Below, in pieces: positions 10,262 through 20,500 of a DNA stretch of 64,000 nt (position 1 is its first letter; each line of letters begins with the position of its first letter). The translations under genes were made by a program, and so were the position numbers. Below the pieces are notes generated by a model, which saw only the letters and a list, made by a program, of their open reading frames with translations, was not told where the DNA came from and did not search any database. Where the stretch lies: positions 2,159,501 through 2,223,500 of the forward strand of contig OZ037768.1 in NCBI GenBank assembly GCA_964035545.1, given 5' to 3'. The stretch is from Bugula neritina. Taxonomy: Eukaryota > Bryozoa > Gymnolaemata > Cheilostomatida > Bugulidae.

Positions 10262-12052
10262 TATTGTTGCGATTGTTACGTTGTGCCCTTTAACCTCTTG
10301 AACCAACAAATCACCACGTTCAAATCCATTTTAGCTGGTTGAAATTCGATGCTTGTAACCGTGCTTATGTATATAACATAGGTTTTACAATACAACTTGA
10401 TCTATTGCACTTTTTAAAGTGTCTGTGTTTGCTAGCTTTCAACATTTTTATAAATTATAGCAGCTCGCAGGGTGAAAAAATCTAAATATTATGTCCAGTA
10501 AAAAATTAAGTGCAATTAAGCAACATGACCTCTGTAAAAAGTGGTAGGCTATTATTATACATACATAGAAATTTATGTTATTGAAGTCATGGTTAAGTCA
10601 TATATATGCATAGAGCTAAGAGACTATATAAAGTTAGTTATAATTATTGGAATGTATAAAAAACCAAACAATGAAATATATCAGTATGTTTTGTAAAAAC
10701 AAAACACTATTGGTCACCTTTCACTGCAATGGATGATCCTATCATTAATTAAACATCCCTATCCAAATTATGGCATAAACATTAACCATGCAGTCAAACT
10801 GAGCACTTAGCAACAGCTATCGATCACAAATGTAACCCTGTTTTTCTATTTGGAGTTATCTCCACAAAACATTCTGATACAGAGACGGGAATTTTGAGCT
10901 TTATTTTTTACCATATTTTCCGGTGTTTTTTTTTCATTGAAAGTTCTAACCAAAATAATAATAATCCATGAGACTGAGTATGGTAATATCCACGAGTATG
11001 ATTATCGTGGCATCTTTGTATGCTGTTTATTGTTTATATTGTAATCCGCTAACTGCCAATAGACAATCACAATAGTGTACAACTTGAACTTCGTGGTTAT
11101 CAAACCGTATACGGCGTATAGTAATAATATTAATATTAACAATCAATATTAATAATAAAATTAAATATAATATTAATATTAAATTGTAATTTAATTATAG
11201 TAAATAATATTAATAAGATTTATCATTTAACTTAATGAAATTAAGCTTGTAGTTGTTACTTGTTAGTGTAACTTGTAGTTGAAGTTATTAATTGTTAGAC
11301 CTACTTTTTGTGTTACTTTTAGTTTTACTTTTACTTTTGGTGTTACACTTACTGTTAGACTTGGAGTTAGTAATAGTTGTTACAGTTACACTAGCAATAA
11401 CTGCTAACACTTTGACTTACTCCTGCAGCCGTAGGACTACTATTACCTGTACTAGCACTGTAGTACTACTACTAGAAGTAGCACTGCTGCTACTACTACT
11501 ACTAGTACTTGTACCACTACTAGTACTACTAGACTACTACTAATAGTAGTACTAGTAGTACTACTAGACTATTACTATTAGTACTACTACTAGTAGTAAT
11601 GGTACTATTAGTAATAATAATTAATATTGCTAGGAGTATTAGTATCACCATGACTGGCTATCAGTATCAGCATGACTATCACTATGAGTATTTGAAATTA
11701 AATTGTTGATTTGTATTGGATTTGATTAGAAAGAATTTAATGGATAATTGGGTGTAACATGTTTAACAGTTTTAAATTTTGCTACTCACACATTTCAAAA
11801 TATTTATGAGTTAAAAATTAATTTTATTCTACTGCAGCATTTTGCTATAATGCATAGCTTATGTCTATTAGTCATAGCTAGAAATTACCTATTATTGTCA
11901 GTGTCATGTCACAAGGTGGCCATCTGTACTCTAGTAGTGTTGCAATAACATGTTGCATCTAAAAGTTCAAAAAGCTCTTTATAGCCATCCGATTATGCCA
12001 GCACAATAAAGGAATTTTATGAAGCAGCAAGTATGATTGTGTTTAAATTGCA
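10262..12052. other. Intergenic, AT-rich with low-complexity core
   Basis: No coding exon seen. 11100-11240 is very rich in TAATATTAA-type words, and 11290-11640 is trinucleotide-rich. The frame at 11292-11543 is only a translation of that simple sequence. Confidence 0.55.
11292..11640. repeat. Trinucleotide-rich, self-complementary tract
   Basis: Runs of TTACTT-type words pass into TACTACTAG/CTAGTAGTA words. The two halves near 11500-11600 are reverse complements of each other (TAGTACTACTAG against CTAGTAGTACTA), so the tract can fold into long hairpins. Confidence 0.7.
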
Positions 12053-12080
12053 GGTAAGACTGCCTGGGATGTAGGAGACT

Positions 12081-12311
12081 ATGAAGAAGCATTCATTTCC
12101 TTTATTGATGAGACTATCAACTTTCTACAAAGAAAATCCTCTCACATCATTTCTCTGTACATATGTGGTTGTGTCTCTCAGTGTTAATATTTATTACTCA
12201 ACAAGAAAGGAGCAGATTCCAATTCTTGAAAAGAGAAAACGATACGTCACGTCTGATGCAAATGCAGCAGTGAAGCCAGATAGCTCATCTAAACAAGTTG
12301 CTGATAAATAG
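12081..12311 (+). CDS. Small single-TM protein, 76 aa, unknown
   Basis: The ATG at 12081 follows an acceptor-like TTAAATTGCAG (ending 12052), with an in-frame stop just upstream, so this ATG is the likely start. The protein has a short basic N-terminus, a hydrophobic segment at about residues 22-41 (FLCTYVVVSLSVNIYYS) and a hydrophilic tail. The size and layout resemble small mitochondrial or ER membrane proteins, but I do not recognise the family. It ends only about 135 bases before the acceptor used by KDM8. Confidence 0.45.
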   Translation: MKKHSFPLLMRLSTFYKENPLTSFLCTYVVVSLSVNIYYSTRKEQIPILEKRKRYVTSDANAAVKPDSSSKQVADK

Positions 12312-12476
12312 GTGTGCTATCTGTTGTACTCATCTTTTATTGAAATATTAAATTTAAATTTCGTTTTTCTTGTTTTTCATTATTGGTTTATATACTGACT
12401 TTGACATTAGCCACTTAGTTGAAAGATGTATTTTCTGCCTTTAGAAAAAATGGCTCAATGCTAAAATCTGCATGCA

Positions 12477-14260
12477 ATGGAGAGAATTAGGACTAAGTTG
12501 TCAATAGCCCGGGATCCATGGGGATGTTTTGAGCAAGTCCATCCTGTTCTTTTGTCCGACTTGAAGCGTGTAACTCGGAGTTTCGGTTTGGTTCAGTATG
12601 ATCAATGCCTGGCATCTTGCCAATATGTACTTGATTACGTTTGGGAGAAATTGAATACTGGCCATTGGAAAGACATAAGTGACCAGTGGCGTCAAATATA
12701 CTACTCCGTCAGCTACTACAAGTCTGTCTGTCTGTATGAACTGCATCATCCTCTTGTGAAATGCATCAAAACCTGCGATATGGGAATCCTCATGGGGGTT
12801 AAGCCCTTAAAATGGGATCTTTGCTTGAAAGAGTTGGCATCTACTTTGCATAAGTTGCATGAATCTACAGAACTAGTTGAAGGTGTGCACATTCCACGTG
12901 ATCTTTCTAAACGTTTCATTATGTCTGCTTTATTATTCGCAATTACAAGCCAAATAATATTTAAGGAAACTGCATTTAAAGTTGTAATCATAATAGTTTA
13001 TAATGAGGTTTATGAACTGTTTAACGTGGTTTCTTACTCATCTATTAGACATACCTGCTGCTAAGATACCCAGACTAGAGCTAATCAGTCCTCCAGAAGA
13101 CAAGAGCATACAGAGAGTTAGTTGCCCGAGTCTGGAGAGTTTCCGTAAGCAGTGGCTGTCTACTGGTCAGCCGGTCATACTCACTGACTGCATGCATCAC
13201 TGGCCAGCACTGGGCAAGTGGAGTCTGGCCTACTTCCAGGTAGTAGTCTAAGGTCATGACCTTAGCTGCCCAGGCAGCAACACAACGCTAGCCTGGTAGA
13301 ATAGTACAGCAGGTATAAGTGAAATGAAGCTAGTCTGGTAGAATAGCACAGCAGGTATGCATTACATTGCATCCAATGTGTATTTTTAGACTGTTGCTGG
13401 GTTGAGGACTGTACCTGTAGAGATAGGTTCCAGATATACAGATGATGACTGGTCACAGCAACTTCTTACCATCTCTCAGTTTATACAGCAGTATATTGTC
13501 AATGTGCGTTTGTATATCATTTTCTATGTAATGTTATGAGGGCTCTAAGTTCCAGCTTTTCCTGTAATCTTGTAACTCTACATTTAGATGCATAGTATAA
13601 ATCAATAACCTACGAGCATTAATGTTACTTTTTGCATATCACCTGCTGCCACCTATTCTCTGCCACCTGTTCTCTGCCACCTGTTTTGTGTCACCTGCTC
13701 TGTGTCACCTGCTCTGTGTCACTGGCTGTCACCTGCTCTGTGTCACTGGCTGTCACCTGCTCTGTGTCACTGGCTGTCACATACTGTCATTATTTTAGCA
13801 CCAAGCTGAAGGGGCACCTGCCAGGAGGGGATACCTAGCCCAGCACCAGCTGTTTGATCAGATACCAGAGTTGAGGGATGACGTCATTGTACCCGAGTAC
13901 TGCTGTCTGGGTGAGAGTCCCGACCCTGACATCAACGCCTGGTTTGGTCCTGAGGGCACCGTGTCCCCTCTGCACCAGGACCCTAAGGATAACTTGCTGT
14001 GTCAAGTGAAAGGCAGGAAGTTAGTGAAGCTCTGCCCTCCAGACATGGCGGACTGTCTGTATGCGAATGAGGGAATGTTGGCCAACACCAGCCAGGTGGA
14101 TGCAGAGAGTATCGACCTGCACAAGTTCCCTTTGGCAGCGAAGGTCAGCTTTACTGAGTCAGTGCTGCACCCTGGAGAGATGCTGTTCATTCCTGCCAAG
14201 TACTGGCATCACGTGAGATCTCTTGACGTCAGCTTCTCTGTCAGCTTCTGGTGGAGCTGA
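12477..14260 (+). CDS. KDM8: Lysine demethylase 8 / JMJD5, JmjC oxygenase
   Basis: Fe(II)/2-oxoglutarate oxygenase of the JmjC family. In animals JMJD5 acts mainly in the nucleus and is known as a protein arginyl hydroxylase or protease. Exons 12477-12897, 13049-13239, 13390-13503, 13799-14260 join in phase to 395 aa (human about 416). The N-terminal helical domain is recognisable ([22 protein letters not shown]). The catalytic domain shows [49 protein letters not shown], the iron-binding HQD in SPLHQDP, the distal His in KYWHHV and the family ending SFSVSFWWS. All iron ligands are present. An acceptor at 12445 precedes the start; an earlier ATG at 12450 opens only a four-residue uORF. Intron 3 carries a pyrimidine-rich minisatellite that runs up to the last acceptor. 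Confidence 0.95.
13640..13785. repeat. 24-bp minisatellite abutting KDM8 exon 4
   Basis: Tandem copies built from TGTCACCTGCTCTG and TGTCACTGGC words fill the end of intron 3. They stop about 15 bases before the acceptor (exon 4 at 13799). The array is pyrimidine-rich on the coding strand and so extends the polypyrimidine tract. Confidence 0.85.
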
Positions 14261-15373
14261 CGGCTGAACAATGTTCTATCTTCTTAGGCAGATTCATAAA
14301 ATTACTTTAAAATAAATTAAGCTGATAGTAAAAATATAGAAGATGAGTTTAAAGTGAATCAATGAGCATGCTTTGATTCTCCCGTATTATGAAGTAATTC
14401 TGGTTCCCATCTATTTTCTCTATGATGTGATTTGTAAAATTTGAGCTCTAGGTATTTTATAACTTTTCTTTCACATTTAAATATTGTATATACTACCAAA
14501 ATGTTTTTCCTGCCCTAGCTAGCTTGTTCCAAAATTATAAACAAACTAAAATTTTAGACTTTTTTTCGATTGGTGCTCAACTATTTGCTATATTATATAA
14601 CATGTCTAATATGTTGGTCTAAATTCTAAAGTCTAGTGACACAATGCGATATAGTAAAATAGTTAATGCTTGATAATAAAATTTTGAAAGCATCCTCACA
14701 TTACATATTTTGTTTCGTCAAAACAAGTTGATATTTCCAAAACAAATAATGTATAATATTTGTGAAGTTGTTGATACAATAGTCAGTTGAACTTATGTCT
14801 AAAAGGTTGAATTAAATACGGTTCACAAAGGCATCTTTGAAGTTGTCCTCTCTTATCCTTTTATACATGGTTTGCATGACCTAAAGGTGAAAGGTTATCT
14901 TCTAGATATGAATGTTGAAAGCAAAAGCAACACTTTGATATTTTCTTTACAAGTAGCATGTCCTGTAAAAGAATGGCTCTTATGTGATACATTTTCATGC
15001 TTATGCCAGTAAGATAACTTTACTTTATTTCATTATCCGCAGATCAAGCTTTCCACATTTTGTTACTGTCAAACTAATATTGATATGGTAGGTAAATTTG
15101 CTCACTTTTTTAATTTATGATCATCTTATTGAGTTTTTGAAGTTGCTAAAAATGCATGCTACAAAGTTAATTGTGTTAATCATTTTGTTACTAACAAAAC
15201 ATTTCATTATAATGAATAATTGTTCTATCAATTAAAAATTTATAACTTTTTTTCATTTTTTTTATCTCATCAAGTCAAATGTAAATTAATAAGATATGCT
15301 GTTTATATTTAATGTTGCTATCTGATGTGGTGCACCATATTTAGCTATTACTTATCACTTTATTATTTTACAG
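14261..15373. other. KDM8 3' flank and upstream region of the next gene
   Basis: AATAAA at 14311-14316 is a likely KDM8 polyadenylation signal. The rest is AT-rich without a recognisable exon. It ends in a good acceptor (TTATTTTACAG, 15373) just before the next ATG, so part of it is probably a 5' UTR intron. Confidence 0.5.
14311..14316 (+). terminator. AATAAA polyadenylation signal, KDM8
   Basis: Canonical hexamer 51 bases after the KDM8 stop codon. Confidence 0.6.
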
Positions 15374-15378
15374 CTACA

Positions 15379-16233
15379 ATGGCTGAAATAGAGGCTAGCA
15401 ACATAACCACACAGAGTGTAGAGAAAATCACCAAATTAGCAAAAGGACTGCCACAAATAATATCAGTAGCCGTGACTTTTTCTGTATTAGCACTTTTGAT
15501 TGGAATAGTGTATGGCGTATACAGATTTTTCTGCAAAACAAGATCAAAGCGTGATGAAGATAATGTTGAAAATAAAGTGTTTTACGATCAATTTGACGTC
15601 AACTGCAGTCAAATGAACATCGAGCCTGAAGAGCACAAGTTTGTAAATCCAGCCGCCAAGATTTCGAGTGAAAGTGAGTCTTGCAGCTCTAACGTGTCAT
15701 CGTCTACGACTCCGGCAAGCAGCAGCGTCAGTAAGTTAGTCAAATCTGCTCAAGGTGACAGATTTGCCGTGAGTAGAGTTAATGAACGCTCTTCCTCGCC
15801 TTCCCCACTAAAGATTAAGATACCAAAGCAGTTTGTGCAAACTAGTGCAGCCAGCAATGCTGATGACCAGTTTGCCATCGCTCTAATAGATCACAAATCT
15901 AATACTATCCATAATCTTGACTTATCTGATTGCGTCATCGTCAACACCCAGGGTAATTCTGTCATTACGCCAACTTCAGCGCTCTTTGCACAAAAGTGGA
16001 GAGACAAAACAAGATACAGACGCGCTCGACGAGCTAGTGTTGACACCCGCATGAACCGTAACCAAGGCATCGTGCGGCAGAGTTCCTGCCCAAGTACAAT
16101 GACCTCTGATGGATTGCAGAGTGAGTCACCTGGAAACAGCGACCAGTCGACTACTACCGCACCAACCACCCTCCAGAACTCAGAGTCAGGTGTGAGCCTC
16201 TCCTCAACAGATGAAACTGTTGACAGGAACTAG
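15379..16233 (+). CDS. Single-pass membrane protein, Ser-rich tail, unknown
   Basis: 284 aa from the ATG at 15379, six bases after an acceptor-like TTTTACAG. Residues about 27-52 are one hydrophobic segment (IISVAVTFSVLALLIGIVYG) followed by basic residues (KTRSKR). With no signal peptide before it, this suggests a type III topology with a long cytosolic tail. The tail is rich in Ser/Thr and contains SSSPSPLKIKIPKQF, an Arg-rich patch (RYRRARRASVDTRMNR, which holds an RRAS basophilic-kinase-type site) and a Ser/Thr-rich end. The coding region is a single exon, unlike its neighbours. I do not recognise a family. AATAAA at 16664-16669 may be its polyadenylation signal. Confidence 0.7.
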   Translation: MAEIEASNITTQSVEKITKLAKGLPQIISVAVTFSVLALLIGIVYGVYRFFCKTRSKRDEDNVENKVFYDQFDVNCSQMNIEPEEHKFVNPAAKISSESESCSSNVSSSTTPASSSVSKLVKSAQGDRFAVSRVNERSSSPSPLKIKIPKQFVQTSAASNADDQFAIALIDHKSNTIHNLDLSDCVIVNTQGNSVITPTSALFAQKWRDKTRYRRARRASVDTRMNRNQGIVRQSSCPSTMTSDGLQSESPGNSDQSTTTAPTTLQNSESGVSLSSTDETVDRN

Positions 16234-17505
16234 CAGTAAATATGTTTGCCTACCTCAGTTCTTCCACGCTCTTTCTCTACCACCCTTTAACATCTTATTA
16301 TATATGCATTCTTTCTACTTCTAGAATCTTCTATATTTGGAAACATGCTTTAATTTTTGTATTGATAGACATATTTGTGCAAGTCTTTGCTTTTTAAACA
16401 CTACTACTGCCTTCAATCTGTGATACATGTTGGCAACACATTTGTGTACACTTTGTTTTCAGTTCTACAGTCCCTTTTAACTACAACTTTTTGCTGCATG
16501 TAAAATGCTTTTTAGATGATCGATAGAAGTACAGTGCTATTAGTGTTAGTAAAGGGCATTTGATATAACATGTATATACACCAATTTGGCTTTCCATCAT
16601 AGAATATATAGACTATCAACTTTTATTTTATAAATTTTATTATAAATATAGATATGTAGTTGAAATAAACGTATTGTACTCTGATAGCACATAATTACAA
16701 TAATTTAAATATCATCAGTAGTTCAAAATAAAAAATAAATTGGGTGATCAGTATTATTCAATTTACATACACAAGGCACTGCTGGTTTGTTACTATAATA
16801 TATATATATATATATTTAGAATTTTCTAATGTTCCTTGCTAAATTGGAACATAATTTCAACCTACAATATGTTGTGTTAAGCATTTTTAGCCCCCCATCG
16901 GTCTTCAAATCTTTTGTTAGATATCTGTTTAACTCTCTCGCCTTTACGAGTTTTTTCAGATTCTTTAAGAGATTCAAATTCCCCTGCCTTCAACTCTTTG
17001 CCAAAAACTTTGAGCTAAAAATCAAAACTGGCATGTGCAAGGTTACAAACTAAACAATTTAAAACTAGATAACTTCTGTAGTATTTCTATTTATGAGATC
17101 CTTGTGGAATAAATTTAGACTTAACATTTACTTCTATGCAAGTAATGGGTTAACAAACTGTTAACAAAAACAAGAATATTTTCTCAATTGACAACCCATA
17201 ATTGTACCCAATAAATAACTTCCTTTGCCACAAGACTGAATTCAAACTTTTCTATCATGTCTGCATTTGTATAAAGAAACTCAACAATTATGATTGTCTG
17301 GCCTTTCGGAAATGCTATTGAGAATATTAGATATATACTAACAAAATTTAATTGTTATAATTGATTGCTTTGATCGCAATATAACAACCGTTCTTTATGA
17401 TGCATCTATCAACGTTACAGTGATAAACTTTTTTACACAATTAAAGTAATAGAGAGACAAAAATAACTCAAACTTATAAATCTAATAATTCAGTTCACCA
17501 AATAT
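16234..17505. other. Convergent intergenic region
   Basis: 3' flanks of the plus-strand membrane protein and the minus-strand TBC-like gene. It includes AATAAA at 16664-16669 and a (TA)n run near 16797-16815. No gene seen. Confidence 0.5.
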
Positions 17506-20500
17506 TTACTCCTTTTGCAAGACTTCTGTATAGATATTGTCTAATTGGTTGATGACTGCAAAACTGATATGAGAGAGTACCTGAGCCTGCCTGTCATCTT
17601 CTTCATGCTCTTGTATATACTGCTTAGTGGCGTCTCTCAGTTTCTCCCCTTCTCTCCCTGCTCCATGGGCAACTAAACAGTTCGACATCTTATCAATAAG
17701 ATTACTAATAAACTGCTAAGACGAACATCAAATGAAGATAACACAATCAGTATTAGGAGAGGAGTTTACTGGATATTAGAATAACTTATTTAAGAGACAT
17801 TAATTATTACATAGCAATACTCAGTAAGTACAACTATACCTGAAACTTAAATTAAAAATGTTGTTTTTCATATGAAATATACACATATCATAACTACTAT
17901 CTCTATATTATGGAAACTTAGTACAACCTGCAATCATATTGAAAACACATAATAAATATATGATAAAGTGATTAAGAGAGATTTGTCATTTTAAGTTATT
18001 TGTGGTGCAAGGATAAAAACCCATTGAATGACTTCCACCAAATGTTCACTGAAGACTATTTTAGTCTAGTAAAGGTTTTTAGATGTATTCAAGTTTAATA
18101 AATTGAGAGTTATAGTGATTTAATACTCTTTGATTACCTATTTTAGTGCAGAAACCTTGTTGCTATATGTTGCAATACAATGATCTTTTGCACATTCATG
18201 TTCCTAACGGTCCTCTTTTCATAGTAACATTGAATATTCATCATAGTGATGCGTGGATGTTGAATATTATTAAAAAGGGAAAGGGTAAAAGGTTAATGTG
18301 TGCGCATGTCAAAGGACACAAAGATGGCTACAACTGCAACTGAGTCTGGAATTTAAAGTACATGGAAACAGGATGCTTCCTTTATATTCAAAATTATAAA
18401 AAACCTAGGTATGCACAATGACACTTACCTTTGCTAGGATGTACAATGGCACTTACCTTTCCTAAACTTGTCAGCCACAGCTGACATAACATCCAGTAGA
18501 ATGCTCGTAGCAGTGGGCACGTTCGTTGCAGGTGCAACTTCTACAGGAAGTATCGAGTTGCCAGATGTGCGAGATGGTGGAGGTGCAGTGAGTCTAGATA
18601 AACCATACGATGATACAACAACCATATGGTGATACAACAACCATACAGCGATACAACAACCATATGGTGATACAATAGCCACATGGTGATACAACAACCA
18701 TACGTTGATGCAATAACTATATGGTGATATAATAACCATATAGTGAAACAATAACCATGTATGGTTCAGCAAGTAATTTATTCAAACTGAATAATAAAAA
18801 TTTCTACTCACTGAAATATTTTAATATTTGTTAAAGTATGTAACTGAGCAAAGGCATAATGTAATTCAAAGCATAGAAAAACAAAGCAATAGCCTACTGC
18901 TGAAAATCAGAGTTTGAAAGCCGCTTTGCCCAAAAGAGAAAACTTGTAGTATAGTTACAACTGTAGCAGGACGACACAAGTGCATACTATATTATTATAT
19001 TACCTTTCATATGACTGGACTGAATAACTTCTGTCATTGGGCTAAAATTATAAATTAATTGTTTTAAATATTAAATATAGGAAATATGGGTGCATAGGCA
19101 TATATTACAATAGCGCAATAAATGTTATACTTATATTGTGATTCCTGCTAAATGTTGAGAAACAAACTACAATAAGAAAAAAATAAAATAGTGAATAAAC
19201 TATGAATTCTTTTGGGAAATTCTTACTGCAGGTTCTCCTTTTAATTCTTGGATTTCTTGTCGGAGAGCCTTTAGTTCTTTCTCGTAAGATACATTGTGGG
19301 CCTCGTGCCTTCTGCGTTCCTAGTCATTAAATAATACCTTATAACAGGTGCCAGTTATATGATATACTACTACATCGCATAAGAGAGTATGTATTACTAG
19401 TTAATGTCAACTGTTTCATTATTTCAAAAATCCAACTATTTGTTTAATTAAAATGTTCTAAAATTTCAACGTATATCTAACCAAAGGACAGGCACATTGT
19501 TGCAAATCATATTTATTTTTATTCAATTTAAAGCATATTTTATTAAATTTCATATCTAAAACTAGTTCAACTCATGTAATAAAACAACCTACCGAACACA
19601 AGAATCTATAAAATCATAAACATTAAATTGAATCAAATGGATTATGAGCAGATATGGCTTTGTTGCGCCACACTTACCTCCGCCAGTTCTTGTGCTAAAG
19701 CATCATCTGGTACACTACCATCTCTAACAGGAAACCTGCAATAAGTTTAGCAGTTTGCGAAGCGAGTAAAATAGCAGAATAAAAAGAATTATACATTATA
19801 TGATACAAATATCAAGTGTATATTAAAAAATTAAAAAACTTGTTTTTTTAAAAATAACCTGAAACATACCTTGGCTGCTCTTCTAAGCGAGCTTTTATTT
19901 CCTGCTGCTTTCTCAGCTTTAGCAACCTGTATGCATATTGTGACCATTATTTAACATTATAAAAAGCATAATAAAATACTTATCCATTTTTATAAAAATG
20001 TATTGTCATATCAGTAAATGATTGTGAAATTAAAGCGATATAAACTTCATTTTATTCATGTGTGTATTGGAGCTCCACTCAAATTTCATATTATAATATA
20101 TACATCAGAGATGATATACAATACCAGATAATATAAATTATATAGTCTTGTATAACATCAAATAGTGTGTATATCATTATATATTATATCATAGTGTATA
20201 GAAAAATACAATGACAGATTTATTGATAATGTTGGAAAAGTGTTTCTAGCAAAAGTCCTTAAAAGAAAAAGTCTCTACTGTTCCCATAGAGATGAAAACT
20301 TTGAACAAATGTAAGTATACGATAATATAATATATATAATACAACATGATATATAACACAATAATCACTAACACATAATTTTAATATGACATCACATAAC
20401 ACATTACATTATATATACGATGTATTATAATATAATATGATATAACATCTTACTCTTTCATAATTTTCAAAACTTCATGCATACCCTGAGCGCCTGATAT

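Noticed and set aside
12501-12991. Minus-strand frames opposite KDM8 exon 1
   Set aside because: Shadows of the sense KDM8 reading frame, which matches the JMJD5 N-terminal domain.
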